A stretch of 64,000 bases of DNA from Kaistia soli DSM 19436. GTDB taxonomy: Bacteria; Pseudomonadota; Alphaproteobacteria; Rhizobiales; Kaistiaceae. Position numbers and translations under genes: made by a program. Shown here piece after piece: positions 26,283 through 36,941 of this stretch. The notes below the pieces were generated by a model. That model worked only from the letters and a program-made list of their open reading frames with translations, was not told where the DNA came from and did no database searches. The stretch lies in assembly GCF_900129325.1 (NCBI RefSeq), contig NZ_FQUP01000002.1, positions 264,668 through 328,667 of the forward strand. Reading direction: 5' to 3'. How positions within the stretch are numbered: position 1 is the first letter of the stretch; each line of letters begins with the position of its first letter.

Positions 26283-26507
26283 CGCCTCATCAGCCCGACA
26301 CGGGGAGCGCAGAATAGCGAAGACCGTGGCAAAGTCGCGCCCCAATCGGCGGATCATCAGTGCCTCTTGCCCGGCGCGCCGCAAAGCTGCAACCGTGCAA
26401 TGCGCGAGGCGCGGTCATGCGAGCCTTCACTTTCGTGTGACGAGAGCGCCGTTCGGCCGTACGGCAACCGATCGGCGCGGCTTAAAAATGAGAAGGGGAG
26501 GATTGGG

Positions 26508-27995
<1,488 letters not shown>

Positions 27996-28040
27996 GTCTT
28001 GACGTTGGCGTTTCGTAAAGGGTTGCACGGCTACCAATAG

Positions 28041-28061
28041 ACTCCATAAGTTTGTTGGAGT
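28041..28061. promoter_or_regulatory. Inverted repeat upstream of the small hypothetical gene
   Basis: ACTCCA (28041-28046) and TGGAGT (28056-28061) form a perfect six-base inverted repeat with nine bases between, starting 45 bases after the glpK stop and ending 10 bases before the next start. It could be an operator or an mRNA hairpin near the ribosome site. No matching regulator is recognised. Confidence 0.25.
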
Positions 28062-28071
28062 ATCGGCGGCC

Positions 28072-28404
28072 ATGCAGCGCGAACGCGACTTTGGACCGGA
28101 CGTCTTCACCATGCGTCGACCGGCGATCGTCGATCGCGCCGCGGCCTTGTTCCGCCCGCGAGGCCGTATCCGGCCGCCCGCACTTTTGCCGCTGACCGAA
28201 GCTGAACGCAGCCATTACGTCGCCGCCGACTTCGCCTATGACCATGCGGGCGTAGAGTATTTTCGCGGCCTGAGCCGGCTGGAATCGCTCGACTACATCG
28301 ATCTGCAGCGCGTCGGCCTCGACAATGACGACGAGGCCTTCCTTCGGCTCATCCAGCTCGGTGATCGTCACGCTTCCGCCATGCGGGTAGCCGACGATCG
28401 CTGA
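28072..28404 (+). CDS. Hypothetical protein of 110 residues
   Basis: Not recognised. The frame from ATG 28072 to TGA 28402-28404 encodes a basic N-terminal half ([33 protein letters not shown]) and an acidic C-terminal half ([37 protein letters not shown]). No signal peptide or membrane helix. It fills the space between glpK and the large secreted protein and is followed by an eight-base-pair hairpin, which supports it as a real transcription unit. No strong ribosome site is visible. No function is proposed. Confidence 0.5.
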   Translation: MQRERDFGPDVFTMRRPAIVDRAAALFRPRGRIRPPALLPLTEAERSHYVAADFAYDHAGVEYFRGLSRLESLDYIDLQRVGLDNDDEAFLRLIQLGDRHASAMRVADDR

Positions 28405-28410
28405 AAGGCC

Positions 28411-28430
28411 CGTCGGCGGGGGCGCCGACG
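28411..28430 (+). promoter_or_regulatory. GC hairpin between the hypothetical and secreted-protein genes
   Basis: CGTCGGCG (28411-28418) and CGCCGACG (28423-28430) form a perfect eight-base-pair stem with a GGGG loop, seven bases after the stop of the 110-residue frame and 26 bases before the next start. No T-run follows, so it is probably a stabilising or partial-termination element. Confidence 0.4.
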
Positions 28431-28456
28431 CGCTTAACGATGTTCGGGAGGAACAA

Positions 28457-30844
28457 TTGTCGCGCTATCGCTATGCTCTGGCTCTCGCGCTCGCCGCGAC
28501 GGCCCTTTCGCCGCTGCCGTCACTGTCCCTCATCGCGCCTGCCTTTGCGCAGGATGCAACACAGCCGGCCGCTGGCCATCAGCAAGCTCCATCCTGGCCG
28601 AAGACCTATCCCGTCGCCAGCGAGACGCTGCAGATCTATCAGCCGCTCATCGAAAACTGGAACGGTGATCAGGTTTCGGGCCGCGCGGCGATCGCACTTG
28701 GCCCCAAGGATGGCACGCCGGTTTACGGCACGGCGCGTTTCTCGGCACGCGTTGCCGTCGACAAGCCCTCGCGCCAGGCTCATCTCGGCCCGATCTCCAT
28801 TGACAGCGTCGATGTGCCAACCGACCGGTCGCAGGAGAGCCGGCTCAAGACAGCGCTGCAATCGCGCATCCCCGTCGGCGGCATGACCGTCGCGCTAGAT
28901 CAGCTGCAGACGAGCTATGCCGCGGCCCGCGAACTCTCCGCCGAGCTCAGCGAACCGGTCCAGAATGATCCGCCGAAGATTGTCTTCACGGCCACGCCAA
29001 CGCTGCTGGTGCTCGTCTCGGGCGATCCGGTGCTGAAGCCAGTGGACGACAGTTCGTCGTTCCGCCGCGTGATCAATTCGCACACCCTGATCCTCGTCGA
29101 CAGCGCCAATCACTATCACGTCGAGGCGGCCGGTTACTGGTACCAGTCCGACAGTCTGGACGGCACCTTCGTCGAGACGTCCGACGTCCCGACTGCGCTG
29201 GTCGATGCCGCCAAGCTCGCGAGCAAGGTCTCCGAACCCGACGCCATGCTGCCCGAGGACGGCAAGCGGCCGGCCAAGGCGCCGGCGCTGCTGATCTCGA
29301 CGGTTCCGACGGAACTGATCCAGACGACCGGCACCGCCGAGATGCAGCCCGTCGCCGGCACATCGCTGCTCACCATGTCGAATGCCGACCACGCCGTGTT
29401 CATGGAGCCGGCGACCAATAGCTATTTCGTCCTCATCTCGGGCCGCTGGTTCAAGGCGGCCGACCTCGCCGGCCCCTGGTCCTATGTGCCCGGAACTGGC
29501 CTGCCGGCCGACTTCGCCAAAATCTCGCCGAATGACCCGAAGGCCGGCGTGCTCGTCTCGGTCCCCGGAACCCCACAGGCCAAGGAAGCGACGATCGCCG
29601 CGACCATCCCGCAGACCGCAACGGTGAGCCGCCAGACGGCGCTGACGGTTGCCTATGACGGCGAGCCGCGGCTGGAGCCCATCACGGGCACTCAGCTTTC
29701 CTATGTGGTGAACACGGAAACCCCGGTGATCGCGATCGATGCCGATCGCTACTACGCCGTCTCGAACGGCGTGTGGTTTGTGGCCGCCAATCCGCGCGGC
29801 CCTTGGGCCGTCGCCGATGTGGTGCCGGACGCGATCTACACGATCCCGGTGTCATCACCGCTGCACTACGTCACCTACGTGCATGTCTACGCGTCGACCG
29901 CCGATCTCGTGACGGTCGGCTATACGCCCGGCTATTTCGGCGTCGCGATCAATGACGGCCTCGTCGTCTATGGCACCGGCTACAACTGCGCCGGCTATAT
30001 CGGCACGGTCTGGTATGGCTGCCCAGCCACCTATGGTTATGGCGCAAGCTTCGCGCTCGATACCGCCGCGGGCTTCGCTTTCGGCTTTGCGGCCGGCGAG
30101 GCCTGGGGCGCGGCATCCCCCTGGTGGGGACCCTATTGGGGCGGCGGCCCGTGGGGCGGTGAGTGGGACCACGTCAATATCAACCAGACCAACATCTATG
30201 GCCGCTGGGGCGGCGCGGCGACCTTCAATCACGCCTGGGGCTATAACCCGGCCACCGGCAATGAATGGGCTGCGCGCTCGTCCTACGGCCATACGGCAGG
30301 CGGAACGGATTTCGCGGCCCGCTCAGGCGCTGCATTCAACCCATGGACCGGCAATGGCGCTGCTGGCCGCCAGTCGGCGAGCTACAATGCGAATACCGGT
30401 ATCGGCCATGCCAGCGAAACCGGCATCACCGACGATGACGGCCATATCAGCGCCGACAGCCGCGGCGTCGCTGGCAATGCCAAGACGGGCAACGGCGTCG
30501 CCTGGAACAATGGCAATCTCTACACCGACCATGACGGCAACGTGCACCAGTACAGCGATGACGGCGGCTGGCAGCAGCACACCGCCAATGGCTGGCAGCC
30601 GGACCACGACCAGAGCACGCTGAACGACCTCAACAACCAGAGCGACTTCCGCGCATTCGGCGATACGCGCGTCAACGAATTCGCCGCGAATGGTGGCTTC
30701 GACGGCGGTGACCGGTTCGGGGGCGGGGACTTCGGCGGGGGCGACCGCTTCGGCGGGGGCGATTTTGGCGGTGATCGGTTCGGCGGAGGATTTGGCGGCG
30801 GGTTCGGCGGGGGTGGCCGGTTTGGGGGCGGCGGCCGCCGCTGA
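28457..30844 (+). CDS. Large secreted protein with three repeated modules and a Gly-rich tail
   Basis: A 795-residue protein starting at TTG 28457, five bases after GGGAGG. A signal peptide (to about residue 31, ...PAFAQD) is followed by three related modules at about 190-245, 294-350 and 404-457, each with a P(V/I)xGTxL start, a YY/YF stretch and a GxWFxAxxxxGPW-like core. Then comes YVTYVHVYASTADLVTVGYTPGYFG, a Trp/Gly/Tyr-rich zone (530-600), an Asn/His/Asp-rich zone (600-735) and a glycine-rich DRFGGG tail. Relatives exist widely as uncharacterised envelope proteins. No enzyme motif is recognised. I infer a cell-surface or periplasmic structural or binding role. Confidence 0.75.
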   Translation: MSRYRYALALALAATALSPLPSLSLIAPAFAQDATQPAAGHQQAPSWPKTYPVASETLQIYQPLIENWNGDQVSGRAAIALGPKDGTPVYGTARFSARVAVDKPSRQAHLGPISIDSVDVPTDRSQESRLKTALQSRIPVGGMTVALDQLQTSYAAARELSAELSEPVQNDPPKIVFTATPTLLVLVSGDPVLKPVDDSSSFRRVINSHTLILVDSANHYHVEAAGYWYQSDSLDGTFVETSDVPTALVDAAKLASKVSEPDAMLPEDGKRPAKAPALLISTVPTELIQTTGTAEMQPVAGTSLLTMSNADHAVFMEPATNSYFVLISGRWFKAADLAGPWSYVPGTGLPADFAKISPNDPKAGVLVSVPGTPQAKEATIAATIPQTATVSRQTALTVAYDGEPRLEPITGTQLSYVVNTETPVIAIDADRYYAVSNGVWFVAANPRGPWAVADVVPDAIYTIPVSSPLHYVTYVHVYASTADLVTVGYTPGYFGVAINDGLVVYGTGYNCAGYIGTVWYGCPATYGYGASFALDTAAGFAFGFAAGEAWGAASPWWGPYWGGGPWGGEWDHVNINQTNIYGRWGGAATFNHAWGYNPATGNEWAARSSYGHTAGGTDFAARSGAAFNPWTGNGAAGRQSASYNANTGIGHASETGITDDDGHISADSRGVAGNAKTGNGVAWNNGNLYTDHDGNVHQYSDDGGWQQHTANGWQPDHDQSTLNDLNNQSDFRAFGDTRVNEFAANGGFDGGDRFGGGDFGGGDRFGGGDFGGDRFGGGFGGGFGGGGRFGGGGRR
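30695..30841 (+). repeat. Degenerate tandem repeat encoding a glycine-rich tail
   Basis: The last 49 codons of the large secreted protein consist of short repeats built on GGDRFGGGDF and GGGFGG units, seen in DNA as recurring GGCGGxGACCGxTTCGG and GGCGGGG words. The tail ends RFGGGGRR. Copy number may vary by slippage between strains. Confidence 0.8.
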
Positions 30845-30865
30845 CATCACGCGATGAGCGACCTG

Positions 30866-30900
30866 AATGGGCCGGGCCATCGCCTGGCCCATTTCACTTT
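30866..30900 (+). terminator. Probable terminator of the secreted-protein gene
   Basis: AATGGGCC (30866-30873) pairs with GGCCCATT (30886-30893) around a 12-base loop and is followed by TCACTTT. It lies 21 bases after the stop and before the convergent cNMP-domain gene. The T tract is short, so efficiency may be moderate. Confidence 0.55.
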
Positions 30901-30945
30901 GGGAATCTTATTGGCGGCGCGCCGAGACCGGACCGGCTTGACCGA

Positions 30946-31428
30946 TCAGCTCGCGCGGGCTGGCGGGTAGGTGATGGCGTCGAGACGCGTCTTGACGCGG
31001 CCGACCTCCGAGACGGTGCCAGCCAGCTTATCGACCAGCTTGGTGTGCAGCCGCGCCGCGACATCGGGATATTCATTCAGCATTCGGCGCATCAGAACGC
31101 GGTCGATCTCGACGAGATCGCAATCGGTGGCGGCCCTTGCGGTGGCAGGACGCCGTGTCTCGACGAACAGCGCCGTCTCGCCCAGCAGGGCCCCTGGACC
31201 GTAGCGACCGAGCGGCAAAGGCTCGGGCCGATCCATGTCGACGAACTCGACCTCGCCATGCATGACGACAAAGCCCGACATGGCCGAAGCATCCTTGCGG
31301 AACAGCACGCGCCCTTGTGGAAGCTCGAGCCGGATGGCGCTGAAGGCGAGCAGGCGCAGATGATCGCTCGACAGATCCGAGAAGAGCGGAACGCGAATCA
31401 GCAGCGATATGTCTTCCGCGAGCGTCAT
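30946..31428 (-). CDS. Cyclic nucleotide-binding domain protein without DNA-binding domain
   Basis: About 160 residues from ATG 31428 (a GTG at 31437 is an alternative). The whole protein is one cNMP-binding fold: VPLFSDLSSDHLRLLAF, LPQGRVLFRKDA, GFVVMHGEVEFVD, YGPGALLGETALFVETRRPATARAATDCDLVEID. The phosphate-binding cassette GETALFVETRRPATA keeps the G-E and R-x-A pattern. No helix-turn-helix follows, so it is a single-domain sensor rather than a Crp regulator. It follows the response-regulator gene after 16 bases and is probably co-transcribed. Confidence 0.82.
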   Translation of the reverse strand: MTLAEDISLLIRVPLFSDLSSDHLRLLAFSAIRLELPQGRVLFRKDASAMSGFVVMHGEVEFVDMDRPEPLPLGRYGPGALLGETALFVETRRPATARAATDCDLVEIDRVLMRRMLNEYPDVAARLHTKLVDKLAGTVSEVGRVKTRLDAITYPPARAS

Positions 31429-31444
31429 CGCCCCCACACCAACA

Positions 31445-32128
31445 TCATGGCACCAGCTTGTAGCCGCCGGCTTCCGTAATCAGCAGTTCCGCGACCGACG
31501 GCTCGCGTTCGATCTTCTGACGAAGACGATAGATATGCGTCTCCAGCGTATGCGTGGTGACGCCCGAATTATAGCCCCAGACTTCGTGCAGCAGAATATC
31601 GCGCCCGACGACCTTTTCGCCGGCCCGATAAAGGAATTTGAGGATCGAGGTTTCCTTCTCGGTGAGACGGATCTTCTGGCCGCGCTCGTCGAGCAGCAGC
31701 TTGGCGCTCGGCCGGAAGGTGTAGCGGCCGATGGTGAAGGTCGCGTCCTCGCTCTGCTCGAACTGGCGGAGCTGCGCCCGCAGGCGCGCCAGCAATACGG
31801 CGAAGCGGAAGGGCTTCGTCACGTAATCATTGGCGCCTGATTCGAGGCCGAGAATCGTGTCCGATTCGGAGTCATGCCCGGTCAGCATGATGATCGGTGC
31901 TTTGAAGCCGCCCTTGCGGAGCATCTTCACCGCTTCGCGGCCGTCCATATCGGGCAGGCCGACATCCATGATCATGAGGTCGACGGGCTCGCCGCGGGCG
32001 CGCTGGATGCCTTTCCCGGCGGTTGGCTCCTCGAGCAGTTCGAACTCCTCGTAGAGCGACAATTGTTCGACGAGGCTCTCGCGAAGCAGATCATCGTCGT
32101 CAACAACGAGGATTCGTCGTACAGCCAT
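31445..32128 (-). CDS. OmpR/PhoB-type response regulator
   Basis: A 227-residue two-domain regulator. The receiver has the acidic patch DDDD (10-13), phospho-acceptor D55 in MIMDVGLPD, T83 and K105 in YVTKPF. The C-terminal winged helix (about 135-227) has LTEKETSILKFLYRAGEKVVGRDILLHEVWGY and LETHIYRLRQKIE. The start is set at MAVRRILVVDDD (ATG 32128); the frame runs further upstream over the L,D-transpeptidase without homology. No histidine kinase is adjacent. Divergent from an L,D-transpeptidase gene and followed by a cNMP-domain protein, so an envelope-related role is plausible. Confidence 0.9.
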   Translation of the reverse strand: MAVRRILVVDDDDLLRESLVEQLSLYEEFELLEEPTAGKGIQRARGEPVDLMIMDVGLPDMDGREAVKMLRKGGFKAPIIMLTGHDSESDTILGLESGANDYVTKPFRFAVLLARLRAQLRQFEQSEDATFTIGRYTFRPSAKLLLDERGQKIRLTEKETSILKFLYRAGEKVVGRDILLHEVWGYNSGVTTHTLETHIYRLRQKIEREPSVAELLITEAGGYKLVP

Positions 32129-32185
32129 CTCATGCAGCCTTTTCGGTTTGCAGGTTCCCCCACCCGCGGTTCTGACCTTGAAATC

Positions 32186-32800
32186 ATGTGGCAAAATCGG
32201 AACGGACAGAGTTTGACCGCAACCGTCACGCCGCGCAAGCAAGGCGCGCCAGGTCCGGGCCGGGGTGCCCTGGGGAAACGAAGCACCCGTCTCGAACTGA
32301 ATAGGCGCCCCGGGACCACGTCGCAAGGCATCCTGATCATGAGCGGGCGCACCATCCCCTGCGCCATCGGGCGTTCGGGGATCAGCCTACGGAAGCGCGA
32401 AGGCGACGGAGCGACGCCCGTGGCGCGAATGGCGTTCGTTGCCGTCCTCTGGCGGGCAGATCGTGTCGCCCCGCCGGCGACGCTGCTGCCCCGCCGCGCC
32501 ATTCGCCCGGAAGACGGATGGTGCGATGCCGCCTTCGATCCCAACTATAACCGGCTCATCCGCCGGCCCTATCGGAAAAGCCATGAAGCGATGAGCCGGG
32601 ACGATGCGCTTTATGACATCGTGGTCGTACTCGACTGGAACTGTACCCGCCGCCTCCAGGGTCGTGGCAGTGCGATTTTCCTGCATCTCGCCCGACCCGG
32701 CTACAAACCGACAGAAGGTTGCGTTGCGGTCAGCATCGCCGACATGCGCTGGCTCCTGGCCCAGGCCGGACGACGCGCTCATCTCCAAGTGCGAACTTAA
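32186..32800 (+). CDS. L,D-transpeptidase (YkuD) family protein
   Basis: About 204 residues. The catalytic block is HLARPGYKPTEGCVAVS, with His167 and Cys179, the H-x(11)-C arrangement of short YkuD proteins. Upstream, REGDGATPVARMAF and RPYRKSHEAMSRDDALYDIVVVLDWN match the group. There is no evident signal peptide or lipobox. The first in-frame ATG (32186) is chosen; homology starts only near residue 35, so the true start is uncertain. Family members form 3-3 peptidoglycan cross-links or attach proteins to the wall. Confidence 0.8.
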   Translation: MWQNRNGQSLTATVTPRKQGAPGPGRGALGKRSTRLELNRRPGTTSQGILIMSGRTIPCAIGRSGISLRKREGDGATPVARMAFVAVLWRADRVAPPATLLPRRAIRPEDGWCDAAFDPNYNRLIRRPYRKSHEAMSRDDALYDIVVVLDWNCTRRLQGRGSAIFLHLARPGYKPTEGCVAVSIADMRWLLAQAGRRAHLQVRT

Positions 32801-32899
32801 GGCGCGCCAAGGACCCGTTGTTTCCATTCATCGAAGCGCTAGGCTGCAAACCCCGTCAATTCCGCGCATCTTCGCGCGCGAGAGCAGCAGAGCCGATCG

Positions 32900-33478
32900 A
32901 TGAGCCTCAAAGTCTATCTCGCCGGGCCCGAGGTGTTCCTGGCCAATGCCCGCGAACAACTCGACCGCAAGATCGCGCTGACCCGCGCCGCTGGCCTGGT
33001 GCCACTCTCGCCGGGTGATCTCGCGATCCCGCCGCAGCCGACCAAACGCCAGCTCGGCCATGCCATCAGCGACATCGACGAGCGGCTGATGAACGACGCC
33101 GACGCCATCATCGCCAATCTGACGCCCTATCACGGCCTTAGCGCCGATACAGGCACCTGCTTCGAGCTCGGTTATATGTGCGCCCGCGGCAAGATCGCTT
33201 ACGGCTATACCAATGTCCTGGCCGACCTCCGCACGCGGGCGATCAGCTACTATGACGGCCAGATCCATGTCGACGCAGCCGGACGCCTGCGCGGCGCCGA
33301 TGGCCTGATGATCGAGGATGTCGACATGGCCGACAATCTTATGATGCAGGGCGGCATCGAACGGCGCGGCGGCCAGGTTATCGTCCATGACGCCGTGCCC
33401 GAGGCGCTCTACACGGACACGACGGCCTTCGAGATCTGCCTGCGTCTGCTTTCAGATCGCGCGGCCGCCAAGACGTGA
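32900..33478 (+). CDS. Nucleoside 2-deoxyribosyltransferase
   Basis: A 192-residue enzyme. The glycine motif YLAGPEVF is at residues 6-13, DIDERLMNDADAIIANLTPYHG at 58-79, and the nucleophile Glu89 lies in TGTCFELGYM. These are the three marks of the family that moves 2-deoxyribose between bases or cleaves modified nucleosides. It has no operon partner; the convergent YggS-type gene starts 12 bases after its end. Likely nucleotide salvage or clearing. Confidence 0.88.
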   Translation: MSLKVYLAGPEVFLANAREQLDRKIALTRAAGLVPLSPGDLAIPPQPTKRQLGHAISDIDERLMNDADAIIANLTPYHGLSADTGTCFELGYMCARGKIAYGYTNVLADLRTRAISYYDGQIHVDAAGRLRGADGLMIEDVDMADNLMMQGGIERRGGQVIVHDAVPEALYTDTTAFEICLRLLSDRAAAKT

Positions 33479-33490
33479 TCGCAGAGGGCT

Positions 33491-34159
33491 TCAGCTGCGC
33501 CCGCCGAAGATTGCCGAGCCGACGCGCACATGCGTTGCGCCGAAGGCGATAGCTGTCTCGAAATCGCCACTCATCCCCATCGAAAGCCCATCGACGCCAG
33601 CCTCGCGGGCCAGCTTGGCGAGGAGCGCGAAATGCGGCCCCGGCGCCTCATCGGCCGGGGGAATGCACATCAGCCCGGCGACTGCGAGGCCATGCTCGCT
33701 GCGACAGCGCTTGACGAAAGCAACCGCTTCGCGCGGTGGGATGCCGGCCTTCTGCGGCTCAAGCCCGGTATTGACCTGGACGAAGAGACGGGGCGCGCGG
33801 CCTTGCCGCATCATTTCAGCGGCAAGCGCGGCCGCGATCTTCTCGCGGTCGACCGTGTGGATCACGTCGAAGAGCGCCACTGCCTCGCGCGCCTTGTTGG
33901 ACTGCAAAGGCCCGATCAGATGCAGCTCGATATCCAGCGTCTCGGCGACGAGCGGGGGCCATTTGCCTTCCGCTTCCTGCACCCTGTTCTCGCCGAACAG
34001 CCGCTGGCCGCCCGCGAGCGCCGGCAGCATGTCGGCGGCCGGAAAGGTCTTCGAGACTGCAATAAGCTGGACCGAACCCGTTGCGCGCCCCGCCTCATTC
34101 TCAGCAGACGCGATGCGAGCGCGGATTGCGGCAAGGTTCTGTTCGACGGTCGCGTTCAT
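33491..34159 (-). CDS. YggS/PROSC family PLP-binding homeostasis protein
   Basis: A 222-residue alanine-racemase-like barrel. The PLP lysine is K37 in LIAVSKTFP; other marks are FGENRVQEAEGKWP, HLIGPLQSNKAREAV, QVNTGLEPQKAG and SMGMSGDFETAIAFGATHVRVGSAIFG. Family members buffer pyridoxal phosphate and affect amino-acid metabolism, with no enzyme activity shown. Divergent from leuS. Confidence 0.93.
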   Translation of the reverse strand: MNATVEQNLAAIRARIASAENEAGRATGSVQLIAVSKTFPAADMLPALAGGQRLFGENRVQEAEGKWPPLVAETLDIELHLIGPLQSNKAREAVALFDVIHTVDREKIAAALAAEMMRQGRAPRLFVQVNTGLEPQKAGIPPREAVAFVKRCRSEHGLAVAGLMCIPPADEAPGPHFALLAKLAREAGVDGLSMGMSGDFETAIAFGATHVRVGSAIFGGRS

Positions 34160-34276
34160 CGGGCCCCCAGGTTTGAAGCAGCGCCTAGCATGTCACAGCC
34201 AATGGCTCAACGCCGGACGGCCTTTAGCGGTTGACCGCCATGCGCCTTTCTGGTGAAGGTCGCAGCCTGCCCTTCG

Positions 34277-34299
34277 GCGCCCTATTTTGGCGCTTTTTC
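34277..34299 (+). terminator. Terminator-like hairpin just upstream of leuS
   Basis: GCGCC (34277-34281) pairs with GGCGC (34289-34293) around a seven-base loop and is followed directly by TTTTTCT. The element ends 24 bases before the leuS ATG. The preceding gene is divergent, so it cannot terminate that gene; it could be a leuS attenuator. The stem is short, so chance is possible. Confidence 0.4.
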
Positions 34300-34322
34300 T
34301 CGCATCACATCAAAAGACGACC

Positions 34323-36941
34323 ATGGCGACAGAACGTTACAACCCGCGCGAGGCCGAACCCCGCTGGCAGCGTGTTTGGGCCGAGCGCGGCATCTTCGAA
34401 GCGAAGAATGGCGACCCGCGCCCGAAATACTATGTGCTTGAGATGTTCCCCTATCCGTCGGGCCGCATCCATATCGGCCATGGCCGCAATTATGTGATGG
34501 GCGACGTCGTCGCGCGCTTCAAGCGGATGAAGGGCTTCAACGTCCTGCATCCGATGGGCTGGGACGCCTTCGGCCTGCCGGCCGAGAACGCCGCCATTGA
34601 GCGCAACAGCCATCCGAAGCTGTGGACCTACGAAAATATCGAGACGATGAAGGCGCAGCTCAAGCTGCTCGGCCTCTCGCTCGACTGGAGCCGTGAGATC
34701 GCGACCTGCGATCCCTCCTATTATTCCGAGCAGCAGCGCATCTTCGTTGATCTGCATGAGCGCGGCCTTGCCTATCGCAAGGAGAGCGAAGTCAACTGGG
34801 ATCCGGTCGACAACACCGTCCTTGCCAACGAGCAGGTCATCGACGGCCGCGGCTGGCGTTCCGGCGCATTGGTCGAGCGGCGCAAGCTCTCGCAATGGTT
34901 CTTCCGCATCACCGAATTCGCCGACGAGTTGCTCGCCGCGCTCGACGAGCTGGAGCGCTGGCCGGACAAGGTCCGCCTGATGCAGCGCAATTGGATCGGC
35001 CGTTCGGAGGGTCTGAGCCTTCGTTTCGCGCTCGATCCCGCGACCGCGCCGGCCGGCTCCGACGAAATCGAAGTCTATACCACGCGGCCCGACACGCTGT
35101 TCGGCGCCTCGTTCATCGCCATTGCTGCCAATCATCCGCTGGCCGAAAAGCTCGGCGCGGATCATGCGGCGCTCGCTTCCTTCATCCAGGAATGCCGCCG
35201 TGGCGGAACCTCGGCCGAGGCGATCGAGACGCAGGAGAAGCTCGGCTTCGATACCGGCCTCCGCGCCGAGCACCCCCTGGTGCCCGGCTGGACGCTGCCG
35301 GTCTATGTCGCCAACTTCATTCTGATGGACTACGGCACCGGCGCGATTTTCGGCTGCCCGGCGCATGATCAGCGCGACCTCGATTTTGCGCGGAAATATG
35401 GCCTGCCGGTGAAGGCTGTCGTCCTGCCGGAAGGCGAGGACCCCGACAGCTTTGCCGTCGCCGACATCGCCTATGACGGCGATGGCCATCTGTTCCATTC
35501 CGAGTTCCTCGACGGACTCTCCATTCCCGCCGCCAAGGAGGCGGTGACGCGCCGTCTTGAGGAGCAGACGCTCGGCAACCGCCAGCAAGGCAAGCGACAG
35601 GTCAATTTCCGCCTGCGCGACTGGGGCATCTCGCGCCAGCGCTATTGGGGCTGCCCGATCCCGATCATCCATTGCCCGTCCTGCGGCCCGGTTGCGGTGC
35701 CGAAGGCAGACCTGCCGGTCCTCCTGCCTGATGACGTCACCTTCGACAAGCCAGGCAACCCGCTTGATCGTCACCCGACCTGGAAACATGTGGCGTGTCC
35801 GCAGTGCGGCGGCGCGGCGACGCGCGAAACCGACACGATGGACACCTTCGTCGACTCGTCCTGGTATTTCGCCCGCTTCACCTCCGCGCCGGGCGAAGAG
35901 CCACTGACGCGCGAGGCGGCCGATTACTGGCTGCCCGTTGACCAGTATATTGGCGGCATCGAGCACGCGATCCTGCACCTGCTCTACGCGCGTTTCTTCA
36001 CGCGAGCGCTGCGCAGCGCTGGCCGCATCGGCATCGCCGAGCCCTTCGCCGGCCTGTTCACCCAGGGCATGATCGTCCACGAGACCTACAAGGATACGGC
36101 CGGCAAATGGCTGTTCCCCGAAGAGGTCGAGCGTCTGGCGGATGGTTCCGCGGTGCGCGTCGGAACCGGCGAGCCGGTTACGGTCGGTCCGCCGGAAAAG
36201 ATGTCGAAATCGAAGCGCAATGTCGTCCCGCCGGAAGTCGTGGCCGACACATATGGCGTCGATTGCGCGCGTTGGTTCATGCTTTCCGACACGCCGCCGG
36301 AGCGCGACAGCGAATGGACCGCTGCAGGCATCGAAGGTGCCTGGCGCTTCACGCAGCGCATCTGGCGCCTCATCAATGAAGCGACGGAACTCGCTGGCAA
36401 GGCACCAGGTCGCCCCGATGTTTTCGGCCCCGAATCGATCGCACTGCGCCGTGCATCACATCGTCTCATCGCCTCCGTCGAAGAGGATTTCGACCGTCTT
36501 CGCTTCAACGTGGCGGTGGCGCGCGTTCATGCCTTCGCCAACGTGTTTGGCGAGGCTATCGCTGCTGCCCGCGCATTGCCAGAAGTCCCGGCGGACCTGG
36601 CGTTCGCGCTTGATGAGGCTGCGTCCTACCTCATCGGATCGATCGGTCCGATGATTCCGCATCTTGCCGAGGAATCCTGGACGGTGCTCGGGCGCGATGG
36701 CATCGCAGCCGAGGCGCCATGGCCCGTTGTTGACCGCGCCTTGCTTGTCGAGGACGAGATGACCTTGCCGATCCAGATCAACGGCAAGAAGCGGGCGGAA
36801 CTCACCATCTCGGCAACTGCCAGCCAAGCTGATATCGAAAAGGCGGTGCTGGAGCTAGAGGGCGTCACGCGCGCGCTCGAGGGCCGCGCACCAAAGAAGA
36901 TCGTCGTTGTGCCGAAGAGGATCGTCAATGTCGTGGTCTGA
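34323..36941 (+). CDS. leuS: Leucyl-tRNA synthetase
   Basis: An 872-residue class I synthetase. The signature [15 protein letters not shown] has HIGH at residues 50-53, and PEKMSKSK has KMSKS at 626-630. The editing domain is inserted between them ([22 protein letters not shown] and the later [16 protein letters not shown]). ATG 34323 agrees with the family start [16 protein letters not shown]; an upstream in-frame codon at 34287 would cross the terminator-like hairpin. It overlaps lptE by 14 bases. Confidence 0.97.
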   Translation: MATERYNPREAEPRWQRVWAERGIFEAKNGDPRPKYYVLEMFPYPSGRIHIGHGRNYVMGDVVARFKRMKGFNVLHPMGWDAFGLPAENAAIERNSHPKLWTYENIETMKAQLKLLGLSLDWSREIATCDPSYYSEQQRIFVDLHERGLAYRKESEVNWDPVDNTVLANEQVIDGRGWRSGALVERRKLSQWFFRITEFADELLAALDELERWPDKVRLMQRNWIGRSEGLSLRFALDPATAPAGSDEIEVYTTRPDTLFGASFIAIAANHPLAEKLGADHAALASFIQECRRGGTSAEAIETQEKLGFDTGLRAEHPLVPGWTLPVYVANFILMDYGTGAIFGCPAHDQRDLDFARKYGLPVKAVVLPEGEDPDSFAVADIAYDGDGHLFHSEFLDGLSIPAAKEAVTRRLEEQTLGNRQQGKRQVNFRLRDWGISRQRYWGCPIPIIHCPSCGPVAVPKADLPVLLPDDVTFDKPGNPLDRHPTWKHVACPQCGGAATRETDTMDTFVDSSWYFARFTSAPGEEPLTREAADYWLPVDQYIGGIEHAILHLLYARFFTRALRSAGRIGIAEPFAGLFTQGMIVHETYKDTAGKWLFPEEVERLADGSAVRVGTGEPVTVGPPEKMSKSKRNVVPPEVVADTYGVDCARWFMLSDTPPERDSEWTAAGIEGAWRFTQRIWRLINEATELAGKAPGRPDVFGPESIALRRASHRLIASVEEDFDRLRFNVAVARVHAFANVFGEAIAAARALPEVPADLAFALDEAASYLIGSIGPMIPHLAEESWTVLGRDGIAAEAPWPVVDRALLVEDEMTLPIQINGKKRAELTISATASQADIEKAVLELEGVTRALEGRAPKKIVVVPKRIVNVVV

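Noticed and set aside
25122-26507. A long N-terminal extension of glycerol kinase (frame open from 25122)
   Set aside because: The extension is antisense to the ABC-like gene; the kinase has a proper start at TTG 26508 with GGGGAGG six bases upstream and then has normal length.
30695-30841. CRISPR-like or satellite repeats
   Set aside because: The repeats are in frame and encode the glycine-rich C-terminal tail of a protein; there are no spacers.
34231-34322. A leucine leader peptide upstream of leuS
   Set aside because: The frame through this region has no stop before leuS and only three scattered Leu codons; only the terminator-like hairpin is kept as a finding.
34305-36080. A 591-codon minus-strand frame opposite leuS
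   Set aside because: Antisense shadow of leuS; no recognisable domain.
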